Shown here in pieces: positions 1-10,170 of a stretch of 64,000 nucleotides of DNA. The notes below the pieces were generated by a model. The model searched no databases, was not told the DNA's origin, and was given only the letters and a program-made list of their open reading frames with translations. This stretch comes from Limonium bicolor (taxonomy: Eukaryota; Streptophyta; Magnoliopsida; Caryophyllales; Plumbaginaceae): NCBI GenBank assembly GCA_023374045.1, contig CM041781.1, positions 143,088,982 through 143,152,981 of the forward strand, written 5' to 3'. Position 1 is the stretch's first letter; every line of letters starts with the position of its first letter. The translations under genes and the position numbers were made by a program.

Positions 1-530
1 GCCCCGGACTTTACAATTTTCTGTTTTCTGTTTAATTCGACTTTTATTTTCATATAGGTTAACTAGGGTCCGTGGTCTCGGACATTAGGTCCGTGGCCAC
101 GAACGGAAAAAATTTGACCTAATTCTGCCTCCGAAACCCAAGTTTAGGTAATTTTAATTTCCACTTTAGTTTTCTGTCAAAAAATGCTAAAAAACACAAA
201 AAAAAAGAAGCTCGCGCACTTAGGTTAAACGACTCGTAATAAGCCGTAAATAAACCAAGTAGAGGAAAAACGAGCTAGGAAGGGTAATGAAAGTAATTGA
301 ACCCTAATTAAGTCGAATATCAAGCCCCCAACCCGAACTCTCCTTTCCTAATTTAATCTAGGTCAAAATTAGGTGGCGACTCATAATAGGTTCCAGTGAG
401 CTAGCTTAGGTTTTAATAATTATTGTTATATGACATAGTTATTAATCTTAGGTTATAAGTGGCCCTAAAACCCGATTAGATCCTAATCAACTTAATCCAC
501 ATAGGATAGGGTTTAAAATCGAGGCTCACA
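1..530 (+). mobile_element. 3' end of an Ogre/Tat-like LTR, inserted in the element A LTR
   Basis: This stretch is the inverted counterpart of 19614-20333. Both carry matching blocks, including the GTCCGTGG palindrome cluster (about 68-110 here), the AAGCCCCCAACCCGAAC block and the end GATTTTAAA/ATCGAGGCTCACA. In the minus-strand copy that end lies against an Ogre-type primer-binding site, so it is an LTR 3' terminus. Here it stops exactly at 530, and element A LTR sequence (homologous to about 10713 onward) starts at 531. I read this as a solo or 3' LTR of an Ogre/Tat-like element that inserted into element A. The expected 5-bp target duplicate (GCCAT at 531-535) would have its partner left of the window. 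No coding sequence is present. Confidence 0.7.
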
Positions 531-2322
531 GCCATGCTACAGATTTTTCTCACCACTCTCACCCACTTGCTAGTCCGCAAATAATGCAACAATCCCACCT
601 TAATGTTCACTCATCCATCCATCTCCATCTACCTAGTTTCCAACCGATTTGTATACTACATTTTCCTCTCATAATACCTTGTAGCTCTCTAGTTTGTTCC
701 CACCTAGAAGTGCACTTAAACCATTAAATTTCTACACAAATTTTGACATGATCTCCCCATAATTTTAACATATTCCCACACATTATTTAACCCACCTAAG
801 TACTCCAACCATCCATTTGCCCAAGGCACTAAACCACACTTAAATTTCACCATTTCAACAACAATATCACCCAATGTACATAAACCTTAAAAGCATGGCT
901 CTTAGGCCCTTAAACAACATTAAATTAAACACTGAATTTCCTCATATTATTAGCAACACCTGCATTTCACTCAACATTTATATTTGCACCAAAATAAAAC
1001 ACAAAGTCCTAAAACACCACATAAGCTTAAGGTAAGTTATTTACCTTGGATTTCTTTCAACTTTCCCTCCTCCTTACTTCTTGTTCCATAACCGATTTCC
1101 AATGGGGTTATTTGCTACACTAATGACCAAATACCATGAATGGTGATGAACACCATGGAATTAAATAAAGCTCTTGCAACAACCCTAAAACAAGAGGGTG
1201 TTTAAGCATGAAAATAAAGATATTTTTACCTTCTACTTCACAATGGAGTGTTTGGAATTAAGGGTGGCAAGCTCCAGCACTTATGAGGATTTAAACAAGC
1301 TAAAATGAAGAGCCAAAAACGAAGTTCAAAACAGAGGCAAAAATCGGCCAAGAAGAGATGGAGAAATAAATGAGTTTTTGAGTTATTCTTACCTGAAACC
1401 ATCAAAGGGTTGATTAGCTTCAAGAATGGGTGTTTTCCTCTTCAAAATGAGCTACACCCATGGAAGTCAAATGTGGAGTTTGAAGATTTCAAAAGGTGGA
1501 AAATGATCCCCAAAGCAACCCGAGTATTTTGGTGTGTTTTGTTTTCGATTTGGACTTGATTTGGTGAAGGAACAAGGAAGGAGAAGGATGGAGTTGGGAG
1601 AAGCTCACCAAATCGCCATGGAAGAACAAGGAACAGCGAGAGAGAGCTGGAAGGGGGAAAAAAATTGGAAGAGAGAAGGCAATGGAGGAAAGAGAAAATA
1701 AAAAAAAGTAAGTTGTACTTGTTTACTTTTACGGTTTTGTCTTTTAGCTAATAGTGTAAAATAAATAAGAGAAGGAGGGGGATAAAACGTGAGCTGCTTC
1801 TCACATAAGGGAAAAGACAATTTTTTTTTTTGTAAAAGTAGAGAGGAGGTGGCACATGGTCATTTGGCAGATAACACCCGTAAGTTCCCGAACTGTCAGT
1901 TTTAACAGTCCAGGTCCGGTTTCCGGATTTTTGTTTTATTTGATACTAAAAATTCTTAGACTTTAATTAGTATATAATTATAGTTATAAAATCAACTATA
2001 ATTTATACAAGTCCGATTTAACTATTTAAAGTCACATTTTTCGGTTTTCTCGAAAAACGTGCTTTAAAGCCTCGTTTGTGCTTTACTCCACTATCTGGGT
2101 CCGTTTCCTTCGGGAATTTTTCCACATGTTCTTAGTGACTAAATAAGTCTTAGGAATCCATTTAGGACCCTAGTTAAGGTTATATACTTACTATAATTAT
2201 TTAACACACGTTTTCTTTTCGTTTTGGTTTTTATTTCTTCACCAATGATCTTAAGGACATAATTAGCCTTGGAATAACATAATTACATAATTAATTAACA
2301 TATTAAGATTGGGGGTATTTCA
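531..2322 (-). repeat. Element A 3' LTR (partial)
   Basis: The sequence aligns almost base for base with 10713-13200, apart from the LINE insertion in the latter, and ends in GGGTATTTCA, the complement of an LTR start TGAAATACCC. It is followed directly by a polypurine tract and pol, so it is the 3' LTR of a minus-strand element. The portion homologous to 8685-10712 is missing because another LTR occupies 1-530 and the window ends there. ORFs here (for example 1238-1423 and 1605-1820) have no family resemblance and are not genes. Confidence 0.9.
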
Positions 2323-2338
2323 ATCTACCCCCTTAAAA
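2323..2338 (-). other. Polypurine tract of element A
   Basis: Read on the minus strand this is TTTTAAGGGGGTAGAT, directly before the LTR start TGAAATACCC. It primes plus-strand DNA synthesis in LTR retrotransposons. The same tract sits beside the LTRs ending at 25292, 41748 and 63343. Confidence 0.85.
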
Positions 2339-2597
2339 GAACTTTGTCCCAAAGTTCACACTTCCCACGTATCTTAAATATTAGAACACGGGGATTAATT
2401 CTAAAACAACACTTCCATAACAAACATACTTTACATAACATCGGACTAAAGGTACCCATAACAAACATCACTTAGACTTAAAAGTCTATAACATATCAAC
2501 AAAGACATGTATTTCAATACATGCCGTACATTCATAACCGAAACGGCTCTACCCCCCTTAAAATAGGGGTACACCCCGTACCCTATACATACAAATA

Positions 2598-3923
2598 CTA
2601 TGAAGTAAACAACGACGGGTACTTCGCCCTCATATCATCTTCCAGCTTCCAGGTGGCCTCCTCGACCTCCTGGTTAGACCAGAGGACCTTCACCAGTCGA
2701 ACAGACTTGTGGCGAGTGTCTCGAGTCTTAGTGTCCAGAATCCGTACAGGAGTCTCCAATGATCGCATGGTCGGCTCTAAGGTTAGCCTTTCGGGGTGAA
2801 GCACATGAGACGGATGAGGCATATATTTCTTCAACTGGGACACATGAAACACATCATGTACCTTGCCCAGCTCAGCAGGTAAATCAAGGCTGTAAGCTAC
2901 CGGGCCTATCCGCTCCGTCACAACATAAGGCCCCACATATTTGGGGCTCAACTTGCCCTTCTGGCCAAAACGAAACACTCCCTTCATGGGGGATACTCTA
3001 AGAAACACCTGATCACCCACGGCGAACTCCAGGTCACGTCTGCGCACATCGGCGTATGATTTCTGCCTATCCTGAGCTGCCTTCATGTTGGCCCGGATCT
3101 GGCGTACTTCTGCTTGTACTTGCTCTAAATACTCAGGTCCTATAATGACCGTCTCACTCGACTCATCCCAGCATAATGGCGTGCGGCATGGTCTACCGTA
3201 CAAAGCCTGGAAGGGAGACATCTTGATCGAAGCATGGTAACTGTTTTTGTAGCTAAACTCGATCAGATGTAACTTATCAATCCAGCTGGTCTGAAAGTCA
3301 AGTGCACATGCACGTAACAAATCCTCAAGTGTCTGTATGGTGCGCTCACTCTGACCATTTGTCTGTGGGTGAAACGCCGTACTCAACTTCAGTTCGGTAC
3401 CAAGCGCTTCCCGTGTAGATCTCCAATACCTCGAGAAGAATCTGGTATCCCTATCGGACACGATAGTCTTCGGTACCCCATGATGCCGTACAATCTCACA
3501 GTCGTAGAGCTCTGCTAGCTTCACCACTTTCCAAGTGTCCTTCATCGGAATGAATCGGGCCACCTTGGTCAGTCGGTCAACAATGACCCATATCATATTC
3601 AAGCCTCCCCGAGTAGGCGGAAGCCCAACAACGAAGTCCATCGAAATATCATGGAACTTCCACTCAGGCACTGGCATTGGCTGTACCATACCACCAGGAC
3701 GTCGGTGCTCAAACTTGATCTTCTGACAAGTGAGACACCTAACAACATAGTCTGTCACATATTTCTTCATACTGGTCCACCAGAAATATCTCTTCATACT
3801 CTTATACATCTTTGAAGCTCCGGGGTGAATAGAAGTAGAGGAACAGTGTGATTCACTCGGTATGCGCTCCTTCAGCTCAGCGCTACTTCGTGGAATACAG
3901 AGTCGGCCATTCAGCCTGATCAA
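2598..3923 (-). pseudogene. Ty3/gypsy integrase with C-terminal chromodomain-like region (pol C-terminus)
   Basis: The 441-codon frame holds the integrase of element A, which joins retrotransposon cDNA to host DNA. Seen in it: a zinc-binding N-terminus (H26, H33, C63, C66), then the catalytic core with D96 in ISMDFV, D157 in VSDRD and E193 in NGQSERT (D and E 35 residues apart, as in the family). A GPY/F-like block follows (KLSPKYVGPY), then a tail ending VEEATWKLEDDMRAKYPSLF that resembles the chromodomain of Tekay/Del-type chromoviruses. The frame itself is open, but it is cut off from RNase H by a stop and a frameshift in 3924-4015, so it is not part of an intact polyprotein here. The clade name is a judgement from motif and LTR size. 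Confidence 0.9.
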
Positions 3924-4015
3924 GTCATCATCATGAAGTCGGAAATCATACTTCTGGCTCTCGAATGTGCCGTCAATAAGCTTTGTCTAATCTCTTGCAT
4001 GTACTGATCGGACAT

Positions 4016-4297
4016 CTAAGCACTCCGCACCTCATCAACCAAGCTAGAGTGAGAGATTAGCGAATGGAGAGAGTGTGCTCGGCGACTCAATGCATCAGCT
4101 ACCACGTTTGCTTTACCTTCCTTGTACTGAAGGTTAATATCGTAATCCGTAAGGAATTCAACCCATTTTCTTTGCCTCATGTTCAACTCCTTCTGAGTGA
4201 ACAAGTATTTCAAACTCTTATGGTCTGAATAAATTGTCACATTCACTCCATACAAATGGTGTCGCCATATCTTCAAGGCGAAGACAATGGCACCCAA
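4016..4297 (-). pseudogene. Ty3/gypsy RNase H, C-terminal part
   Basis: The 93-codon frame continues the RNase H domain of element A pol. It contains [24 protein letters not shown] and the hallmark [11 protein letters not shown]. RNase H removes the RNA strand during reverse transcription. It is separated from the preceding RT frame by a single in-frame TAA (GAA to TAA would explain it: the text reads [17 protein letters not shown]). It ends at a TAG before the integrase linker. Both breaks are simple inactivating mutations, not introns. Confidence 0.9.
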
Positions 4298-5788
4298 TTA
4301 TAAATCATGTGTAGGATAGTTTTCTTCATGTCGTTTCAACTGTCGGGAGGCGTAGGCCACGACCTTCCCGTGTTGCATCAAAACACAACCCATACCTTTA
4401 CCTGACGCGTTGCAATACACCTCAAAACCGTCTGTACCGTCTAGTATAGTCAACACTGGTGCAGAAGTCAAAGCATCCTTGAGACTCTGAAATGAACTCT
4501 CACAGTCAACTGTCCACTCAAATGGTGCATCCTTCTTCATTAAGGATGTCATTGGTTTCGAAACACTGGAAAAATTCTTTACAAACCTCCTATAATACCC
4601 TGCTAGACCGAGGAAGCTCCGGATGTCGGTAACCGTCTTTGGTCTAGGCCAAGTGCGCACATCATCAATCTTGGCCAGATCCACAGCGATCCCGGCCTCA
4701 GAAATAACATGACCAAGAAAAGAGACTTGGTCTAGCCAAAATTCACACTTCGAGAACTTCGCATATAGCTGGTTCTCTCTCAATGTCTGCAATACACTCC
4801 TCAAGTGATCTTCATGCTCAACCTTGGACTTAGAATAAATAAGAATATCATCGATGAAGACAACCACTGACTTATCCAACTGATCTCGAAACAACCGATT
4901 CTTCAAATCCATAAACTTCACCGGCGCATTAGATAAACCAAACGGCATGACCGTGAATTCATAGTTTCCATATCTGGTTCGGAATGCGGTCTTCTCAATG
5001 TCACTGTCCTTGATAGCAATCTGATGGTAACCCGATCGCAGATCGATCTTAGAGAACACAGATGCACCTTTCAGCTGGTCAAACAAATCATCGATACGCG
5101 GTAATGGGTAACGGTTCTTCACCGTAACTGCATTCAACTCTCGATAGTCGATGCAGAGGCGGAGACTACCATCCTTTTTCTTCACAAAAAGGACTGGTGC
5201 TCCCCAGGGTGAAATGCTCGGGCGAATAAATCCCTTGTCAAGTAGGTCTCTCAGCTGCTCCTTGAGCTCTGTCATCTCAGCTGGAGCCATACGGTAGGGC
5301 GTCTTTGCTATCGGTCTGGTGCCCGGCACCAAATCAATCTCGAAATCAACTACCCGTGTAGGCAGCATGCTTGGGAGCTCCTTAAGAAAGACATCAGGAA
5401 ACTCCGACACAACCGGCACATCTGGGCTAAACTCAAGGTCTCTCTCTTTGTCCTGGACATAGTAGAGGTATACATCATTCTTTCTTCTGATTTCATGATA
5501 CATGGCCATGGCGGAGATGATCTGTGTCGAAGGCTCCCTCGGCCTCTGGCAGTATGAAATGGTAACTCCAGATGGACTCCAAAGAAGCAGACGGTGCTCG
5601 GCACATATGATTTGGCCCTTGTACCGCTCCAACCAATTCATCCCCACAATTACATCAAATCCGAGCCCCTCGAACTCTATCATGTCGATCGGGAACTCTT
5701 CATTCTTAATTCGAACGGTGGCATCTCGGTAATAATGGGTGCATCTGATCCGCTCCTTAGACGGGAGAGTGACTAGGAAGTCAAACAT
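4298..5788 (-). pseudogene. Ty3/gypsy protease C-terminus, reverse transcriptase and start of RNase H
   Basis: The 496-codon frame starts inside the protease ([14 protein letters not shown], residues 43-56). It then gives the complete reverse transcriptase: [20 protein letters not shown] (196-215), [12 protein letters not shown] with D249, and [10 protein letters not shown] with D313/D314. It enters RNase H at about 456. RT copies element RNA into cDNA. Two oddities: the RNase H motif normally read as Y-x-D-A-S is YCNAS (N460), losing a catalytic aspartate, and the frame ends at a nonsense codon. This is the longest intact piece of pol and the strongest evidence for the Ty3/gypsy assignment. 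Confidence 0.95.
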
Positions 5789-5955
5789 CTCCTCCGCGTC
5801 TAACCCCAGTCTCCTCGAAATGAGAGTGAGACAAATGTATGTGAGGCTCTAGAGTCGAACAGGATCGACGCATCCACGCCATTCACTGGGAAGGCACCGG
5901 TGAGGACACGGTGACTCAGCGTTCGAGTGCAGGCCTCTGGCTCTGCTCTGTACAC
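5789..5955 (-). pseudogene. Aspartic protease N-terminus with altered active site
   Basis: On the minus strand this region reads through RVLTGAFPVNGVDASILF to an active-site block [10 protein letters not shown] at about 5856-5827. The family motif is D-S/T-G-A, so the glycine is replaced by arginine (codon at 5848-5850). About 10 codons later a one-base frameshift separates it from the downstream protease/RT frame. Retrotransposon protease cuts Gag-Pol, so this copy could not process itself. The upstream frame meets a TGA near 5970, so the protease frame is separate from the dioxygenase reading frame. Confidence 0.75.
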
Positions 5956-6181
5956 ACTCTGTACTTCCGTTCATGTGTTCCGAGTGCAGTATATTACTAT
6001 ATATATAGTAGAATAATAACACTGTGTATAATGACTGTTTACATCTAACACTACTTTATCATAATCATCCTTACACCATGATGGTATTACATTTGACTAC
6101 ATCGCTTAATACTTAGCATACTTAATGCATCACATACTTAACATACAACTGACTTCACACTTTACATGATTATACATGACT

Positions 6182-6920
6182 TCAGAATTGCCTAAAGGTT
6201 AAGTTCAAATGTCCAGGTTTCATGTGGTGGCATTGATTACTGTCGGAGGCGCCGTATTCAGTTTGATCTTCTTAATACCATGATACATCATCCTCGACTG
6301 CCCACCCATGATTAACACATCTCCTGACTTCAACACCAACTTCTTTGCGAGGTCCGCACGCTTCTGCTCGCCATACATAAATACTACTGTATCACCAATG
6401 GACCAAGACACCACGGGTACTCCCTTACCTAGAGACTCGGGTGTTTCGTCCTTGTCTTGGTGTAAACCCAATCTTCCATCTTTTTCATAGAAATTTACTA
6501 TACATAGATCCGCCTTGATACTCGGAAGTGGTTCCGATTCAACTTGCTGAGCAATTCCCACGGTGTGGTAAACAACCGCAAGGAACTCCTCAAGTATACT
6601 CGGTATGGTAGCTCTATCTCCCGTTCGTGTATCTTGATATGTCTTGGTGTAAGGGTTCCAGTCCTTACCCATGCACATCATCTTCAATTTCATTTTCGAT
6701 CCATTCGGGTATTCCGGTGTGTAGGAACCTCTAGGTGCTGCTCCAAGCTCGTTGCATCGTCGAAAAATATGGATTTGTGCTTCGGGTGTCAGGTATCCTC
6801 ATAATAATATCATACCTGGCTGGATAACCTGACACTATTCTATCGGATAGTCGGCGATGTCGATGGTGGTCTCTTCGGGGGTTGGTGTGTGTGGGATTGG
6901 ATAACAAATATTGAAGGTTC
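6182..6920 (-). pseudogene. Exon 4 of the Gag-AlkB fusion (full extent of dioxygenase homology)
   Basis: In the frame of 6220-6693, sequence back to 6920 reads GTFNICYPIPHTP, an acidic linker, then VIQPGMILL-stop-GYLTPEAQIHIFRRCNELG. These match the ALKBH1 N-flank (PFDIC-like, then LxPGMVLL and RCxELG). Two in-frame stops (TAG at 6835-6837, TGA at 6799-6801) and the C-terminal frameshift make this copy a pseudogene. The exon starts just after a CTTAG acceptor and its first codon is completed by the last base of the gag exon, so gag and dioxygenase are joined in phase. Confidence 0.7.
6220..6693 (-). CDS. AlkB-like (ALKBH1-type) 2-oxoglutarate/Fe(II) dioxygenase domain captured in a retrotransposon
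   Basis: The 157-codon open frame matches the catalytic core of plant ALKBH1-type proteins, which oxidatively remove methyl groups from nucleic-acid bases. Motifs: MKLKMMCMGKDWNP (1-14), DLCIVNFY (62-69), LGLHQDKDE with iron ligands H78 and D80, VPVVSWSIGD (92-101), and SGDVLIMGGQSRMMYHG with the distal ligand H138. After the stop (6217-6219) the next frame reads MKPGHLNLTFRQF and a stop at 6182-6184. This corresponds to the family's C-terminal arginine motif (co-substrate binding) and natural end, so a one-base indel truncates the protein. Upstream the same frame continues to 6920. The domain lies between gag and protease in the same strand as both, inside element A. Expression and activity are unknown. 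Confidence 0.85.
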   Translation of the reverse strand: MKLKMMCMGKDWNPYTKTYQDTRTGDRATIPSILEEFLAVVYHTVGIAQQVESEPLPSIKADLCIVNFYEKDGRLGLHQDKDETPESLGKGVPVVSWSIGDTVVFMYGEQKRADLAKKLVLKSGDVLIMGGQSRMMYHGIKKIKLNTAPPTVINATT

Positions 6921-7065
6921 CTAAGGTTTAGAATTACCTAATTTAGGTGACTTTCAAATCATACCTTAACTCATCATTTAGGTGGTTGTACATTCAGACT
7001 CACTAACACACATGCATGAAATGCGGTATGCAAACACTTATTTCACTTAACGGTCTAGGCGGTAC
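6921..7065 (-). other. Putative spliceosomal intron C (gag to AlkB)
   Basis: The donor is CCAG|GTACCG and the acceptor CCTTAG|GAACCTTC, on the minus strand. Removing 145 bp joins gag frame ...SSSRPG to TFNIC... in phase 1. In copy A2 the same borders bound 35793-35933 (141 bp). The intron interiors differ by indels while the flanking exon bases are conserved. No transcript is available to prove splicing. Confidence 0.6.
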
Positions 7066-7408
7066 CTGGTCTAGAAGAGGATCCTGGTGCCTCTGTCCGG
7101 TCCACCACATTCAGGACGGCCTTGCCGGATCCCGACCGCTTCCCCTTCTAGAAGTCAGGGTTCCCCTGCCTGGAGGACGACTGATGAGTAGCTTTCGGGC
7201 CCTCAGTAGTCGTGGCTGTTACCCTTCCACTGCCCCCTCGGCCTATAATTTCTGCCATCGGGGTTCTGGTAGCACTCGAAATCACGGTGCCCCATCTTCT
7301 TGTTGTAGTGACACTGCACATCGTTCTCTTTGCAGTCCTTGCCGGGGTGGTCACCTTTGCACCACTTACAGAAGTAGTGGCGCTCCGGTCCAGAGCCCGT
7401 ATTGGCTG
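7066..7408 (-). pseudogene. gag exon 3: zinc-knuckle nucleocapsid region
   Basis: The exon encodes a nucleocapsid-like segment with two CCHC-type knuckles: CKWCKGDHPGKDC (unusual spacing, three residues before H) and CHYNKKMGHRDFEC (second Cys replaced by Asn). Zinc knuckles bind the genomic RNA during packaging. A serine/glycine-rich tail runs to the donor of intron C. One indel shifts the frame within the exon, between the Arg/Gly-rich block after the knuckles and the SSSRQG segment. Copy A2 (35934-36271) keeps the same order, with CRHCQKWGN instead of CHYNKKMGH. Confidence 0.75.
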
Positions 7409-7488
7409 CTATCACATTACAAAATCAGTACACACTTCACAACTTCACAACACACATTTTATGTTCGTTTTCAGGATCAAGTGATTAC
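7409..7488 (-). other. Putative spliceosomal intron B (inside gag)
   Basis: The borders are CAAGG|GTAATC and GATAG|CAGCC on the minus strand, 80 bp long. Removal joins PLK-G/CA-ANTGSG in phase 1. Copy A2 has GTAATTACTT...TTGTAG at 36272-36352 (81 bp) in the same place. The interior is AT-rich and poorly conserved between copies. Confidence 0.6.
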
Positions 7489-7747
7489 CCTTGAGCGGTT
7501 GGGAGCGTAAGGGCTTAGTCGCATAGGCATAGGTGAGCTTCAGCGGCTCCTCAGCGGTGGTGGATTGGGCTTGGACCTTTACCACCCTGTTGCTGGCTTT
7601 TCGGGTTGGGGGTAAGGCTTTTTCTTCTTTCCTTCCCCGTACCCTTGTGAGCTCTGGGCCCTCGCTCGACACCTTATGCTTATGCGCAATCTCCTCGTCC
7701 CTCAAACGGACGGTGATCTCCACCTTAGCAGCGGCATGATAGCACTC
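7489..7747 (-). pseudogene. gag exon 2
   Basis: This 259-bp exon is fully open: it starts ECYHAAAKVEITVRLRDEE and ends LRSQPLK. It lies between the capsid-like exon and the zinc-knuckle exon. Lys/Arg-rich, low-complexity sequence in the middle suggests a linker. Its length gives phase 0 at the start and phase 1 at the end, matching the borders of introns A and B. The A2 equivalent is 36353-36612, with near-identical ends. Confidence 0.65.
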
Positions 7748-7841
7748 CTGGTTCAAGGTGTTAGTCATGCCCCGCACACATTTACACACTTACATATAAC
7801 ATAACTCATTCACACTTAGGCATTATTTTTTTTTAAGATAC
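7748..7841 (-). other. Putative spliceosomal intron A (inside gag)
   Basis: The borders are TTGCAG|GTATCT and AACCAG|GAGTGC, 94 bp. Copy A2 has TGCAG|GTAATT and ATTCAG|GAGTGC (36613-36713, 101 bp). Each copy has lost one base in the exon just upstream. Allowing for that, both give GPAxYxTxQ joined to ECYHAAAKVE in phase 0. Exons on either side are conserved while the interior is not. Confidence 0.6.
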
Positions 7842-8524
7842 CTGCAAGGTATTGTACTCGGCTGGCCCATGCCGTAGCGTAGGCGGTGCTTAGCCCACTG
7901 TAGAATCGATTCACTAAGACCTGGTTCGAGTAACCTAGGTCAGGTAGAAGATGAAACAGATCGGTGAAGGCGGTGTGTAGTCATATACTGACATCGTGTC
8001 TCCTTGCTTCAAGCTGTCTAACTCGAGGCGCTTCGCCTCTGCACATGTACTGGGTAGTATTTGGCCCGTAGCAATGCCGTGTACTGCTCCCATCGAAAAG
8101 TCGGGTCGGCACACTTTCTCGGCCCGCACAAGCTTCCACCAGTTACTAGCCGAACCCTTCAAGTAAAATGCAGCCAGACGGACCTTGGCATCAGCAGGAA
8201 AAACCAAGATCTCGTAGGCGGTCTCTAGCTCTGAGATATACGCCTCTAGTTTGGAAGGGTCGTCTCCCCTTTGAAGGACGAGGGTCGTAGATCGGCCAAC
8301 GCTTTCACCCAGTTGGTCTCGCATGGCTGCGGTGGTGGTGGTGGATCCGGATGATCCTGACCAATGGGCTGTTGCTGCCCTTGCTGCACTGCAGCCACTA
8401 TCTGTGGTACTACTTGAGCTAGGGCGGCCGCCATCGCTTCGGCCATCATCTGAGCGGTAGGGTTATCCCCCATGTCTCCTGGACTGGGCCCCCCGCGGCC
8501 TCGTCCACGTGGTCGCCCTGCCAT
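7842..8524 (-). pseudogene. gag exon 1: capsid region (Retrotrans_gag) of element A
   Basis: The exon starts at MAGRPRGRGRGG (ATG at 8522-8524). I chose this ATG because copy A2 has the same start at 37382. A Gln/Pro-rich stretch follows, then NWVKALADLRPSSFKGE, LEAYISELETAYEILVFPADAKVRLAAFYLKGSASNWW (the conserved gag capsid core with the WW pair) and LELDSLKQGDTMSVYDYY. Gag builds the particle that packages element RNA. At least two frameshifts (about 8250 and about 7990-8010) break the frame. The start lies about 150 bp inside the PBS. Confidence 0.85.
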
Positions 8525-8667
8525 CTGAACATACATGAGCGCCCATTAGTATTGCGCTTACAAACTTATCTGACAATGTTTATAACGTCCTTTGGATGAC
8601 AAGGTTTAAGCTTCCTAACTCGGTATATTCCTAAGCTCGGTAACCAGGCAATCAGAGCGATAACTTT
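8525..8667 (-). other. Element A 5' untranslated leader
   Basis: A short region between the PBS and the gag start. It contains one arm (ATCAGAGC, about 8651-8658) of a hairpin whose other arm is the PBS. No other feature is seen. Confidence 0.5.
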
Positions 8668-8679
8668 GCTCTGATACCA
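8668..8679 (-). other. Primer-binding site (initiator-Met tRNA type) of element A
   Basis: On the minus strand this is TGGTATCAGAGC, the common plant retrotransposon PBS complementary to the 3' end of initiator methionine tRNA. It lies 5 bases inside the 5' LTR end. It fixes the orientation and the inner LTR border. Confidence 0.9.
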
Positions 8680-10170
8680 CTTTTTGTAACACCCCAACCA
8701 TAATCTTCACACTTAATCAATAATCGCAGCGGAAAACATAACTTAAACATTAACCAAAAAGGGCGGTGTTACACGCCGTTAGCCACCCACGTGGCTAACG
8801 AGGCTGTTACTTACAAATGTATCGGTCTGATTACAAGAATCCCGAGCATAACTACAACCTTCAAATTACTTCCCAAAAGAATCACAATATACCGAGTGTT
8901 AATGTACAAAAATCACTCAACCAACTTTACATCCACCAAAACAAACTGCCTCGAGTATACAAATACTACTCGGGTCCACTATCCAAAAATAACAAATATT
9001 CCTCCTCGCGCCATGCTATAGCCATTCGGCTTCCTCGATCACTCTCCTGAAAATAATATGTGCCCCCAAAGGGGGTCAGCAACCCTTGGCTGGCATGGTT
9101 GACGTGCAGCCCGCTGACTACCGGGATACACGCAGCTATTTGTCATGATAACATGGCATTGATTTTAACATACAACATACATATTACACAGCAAGAAATA
9201 TTGCATAACCGTAACAACACATACATAGTGAGAACACTTCACTTTAGTAAACAACCAACCTAGTTAGTCACATAGTAAGCCTAGAGAATGTTTCCATCCT
9301 CATGTTAAGCTTGTTACATAACTCATTACCGCTCTGTTAGTCGAACGAGTAACTTAACTTAAAGATGAGTCGGATATAGTGATCAGAGCACCTCGAACAC
9401 ATAATTTCCCCTAGCCCGATTGGAAGTCAGGTAGGTAAGCTTTGGCTAAGCTAGTGGGCGGTCGGAGTCCAAAAGGAAAACAACCTTAAACATAAGGAGA
9501 GAGCCGAATCTGATGCAGATGTCGACCCCCGTACATACACGTGTGACCGGAACATCCGGATTCCTCACTCCCCGGTAGTTAGCACTTGTTAGAAGTCCCG
9601 TTGTTGGGACTTAGCACAATCAATCACAAAAATAGTATTCAAGTCTGTTAAACACCCCAAGGAAAAGGGATACACATTAACAACACACACCACAACTAGC
9701 TCATACATAGCCGAGGTTCCAACGTTCCTTAAGTTGAAACGTTAAAACGGGTACCGCTCTCTTACGTATCCTAGTTGGTCAACTAATGGGTTAGTACGTA
9801 TTCGAGGTTAACAGCACCGGTACACATACGCCACAATAATAGCAATGACCATGAACTTATTTCATGATTTAATATTACAAGGTCAAAACACACAGAAAAA
9901 CAAACAACAACCATGCCGGTGTAAACCGGTAGGCAACAGACTGCAAGAAAACCATCCTTGGTCCTTGTTGTGTATGAATCCCACCGAAAGTAGTTCCTAT
10001 ACATGATTAATAAGGTTGGTTAATTAGTTTGCTTTACTTCCGATTTACTAAACACTTTACATGTTTATATGGCATTCTTTATGCTTAAACCTACACTTGG
10101 TTATCTTTATTATACCCACTAGGGTTTGCTACCTAAGCCACACTTTTTTGTTTGTTTTTTTTCGATTTTG

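Noticed and set aside
3924..4015. An intron between RNase H and integrase
   Set aside because: The linker reads as family sequence on both sides with one stop and one frameshift; no GT-AG borders are needed.
6308..6490. Plus-strand frame over the dioxygenase
   Set aside because: Shadow of the minus-strand AlkB frame.
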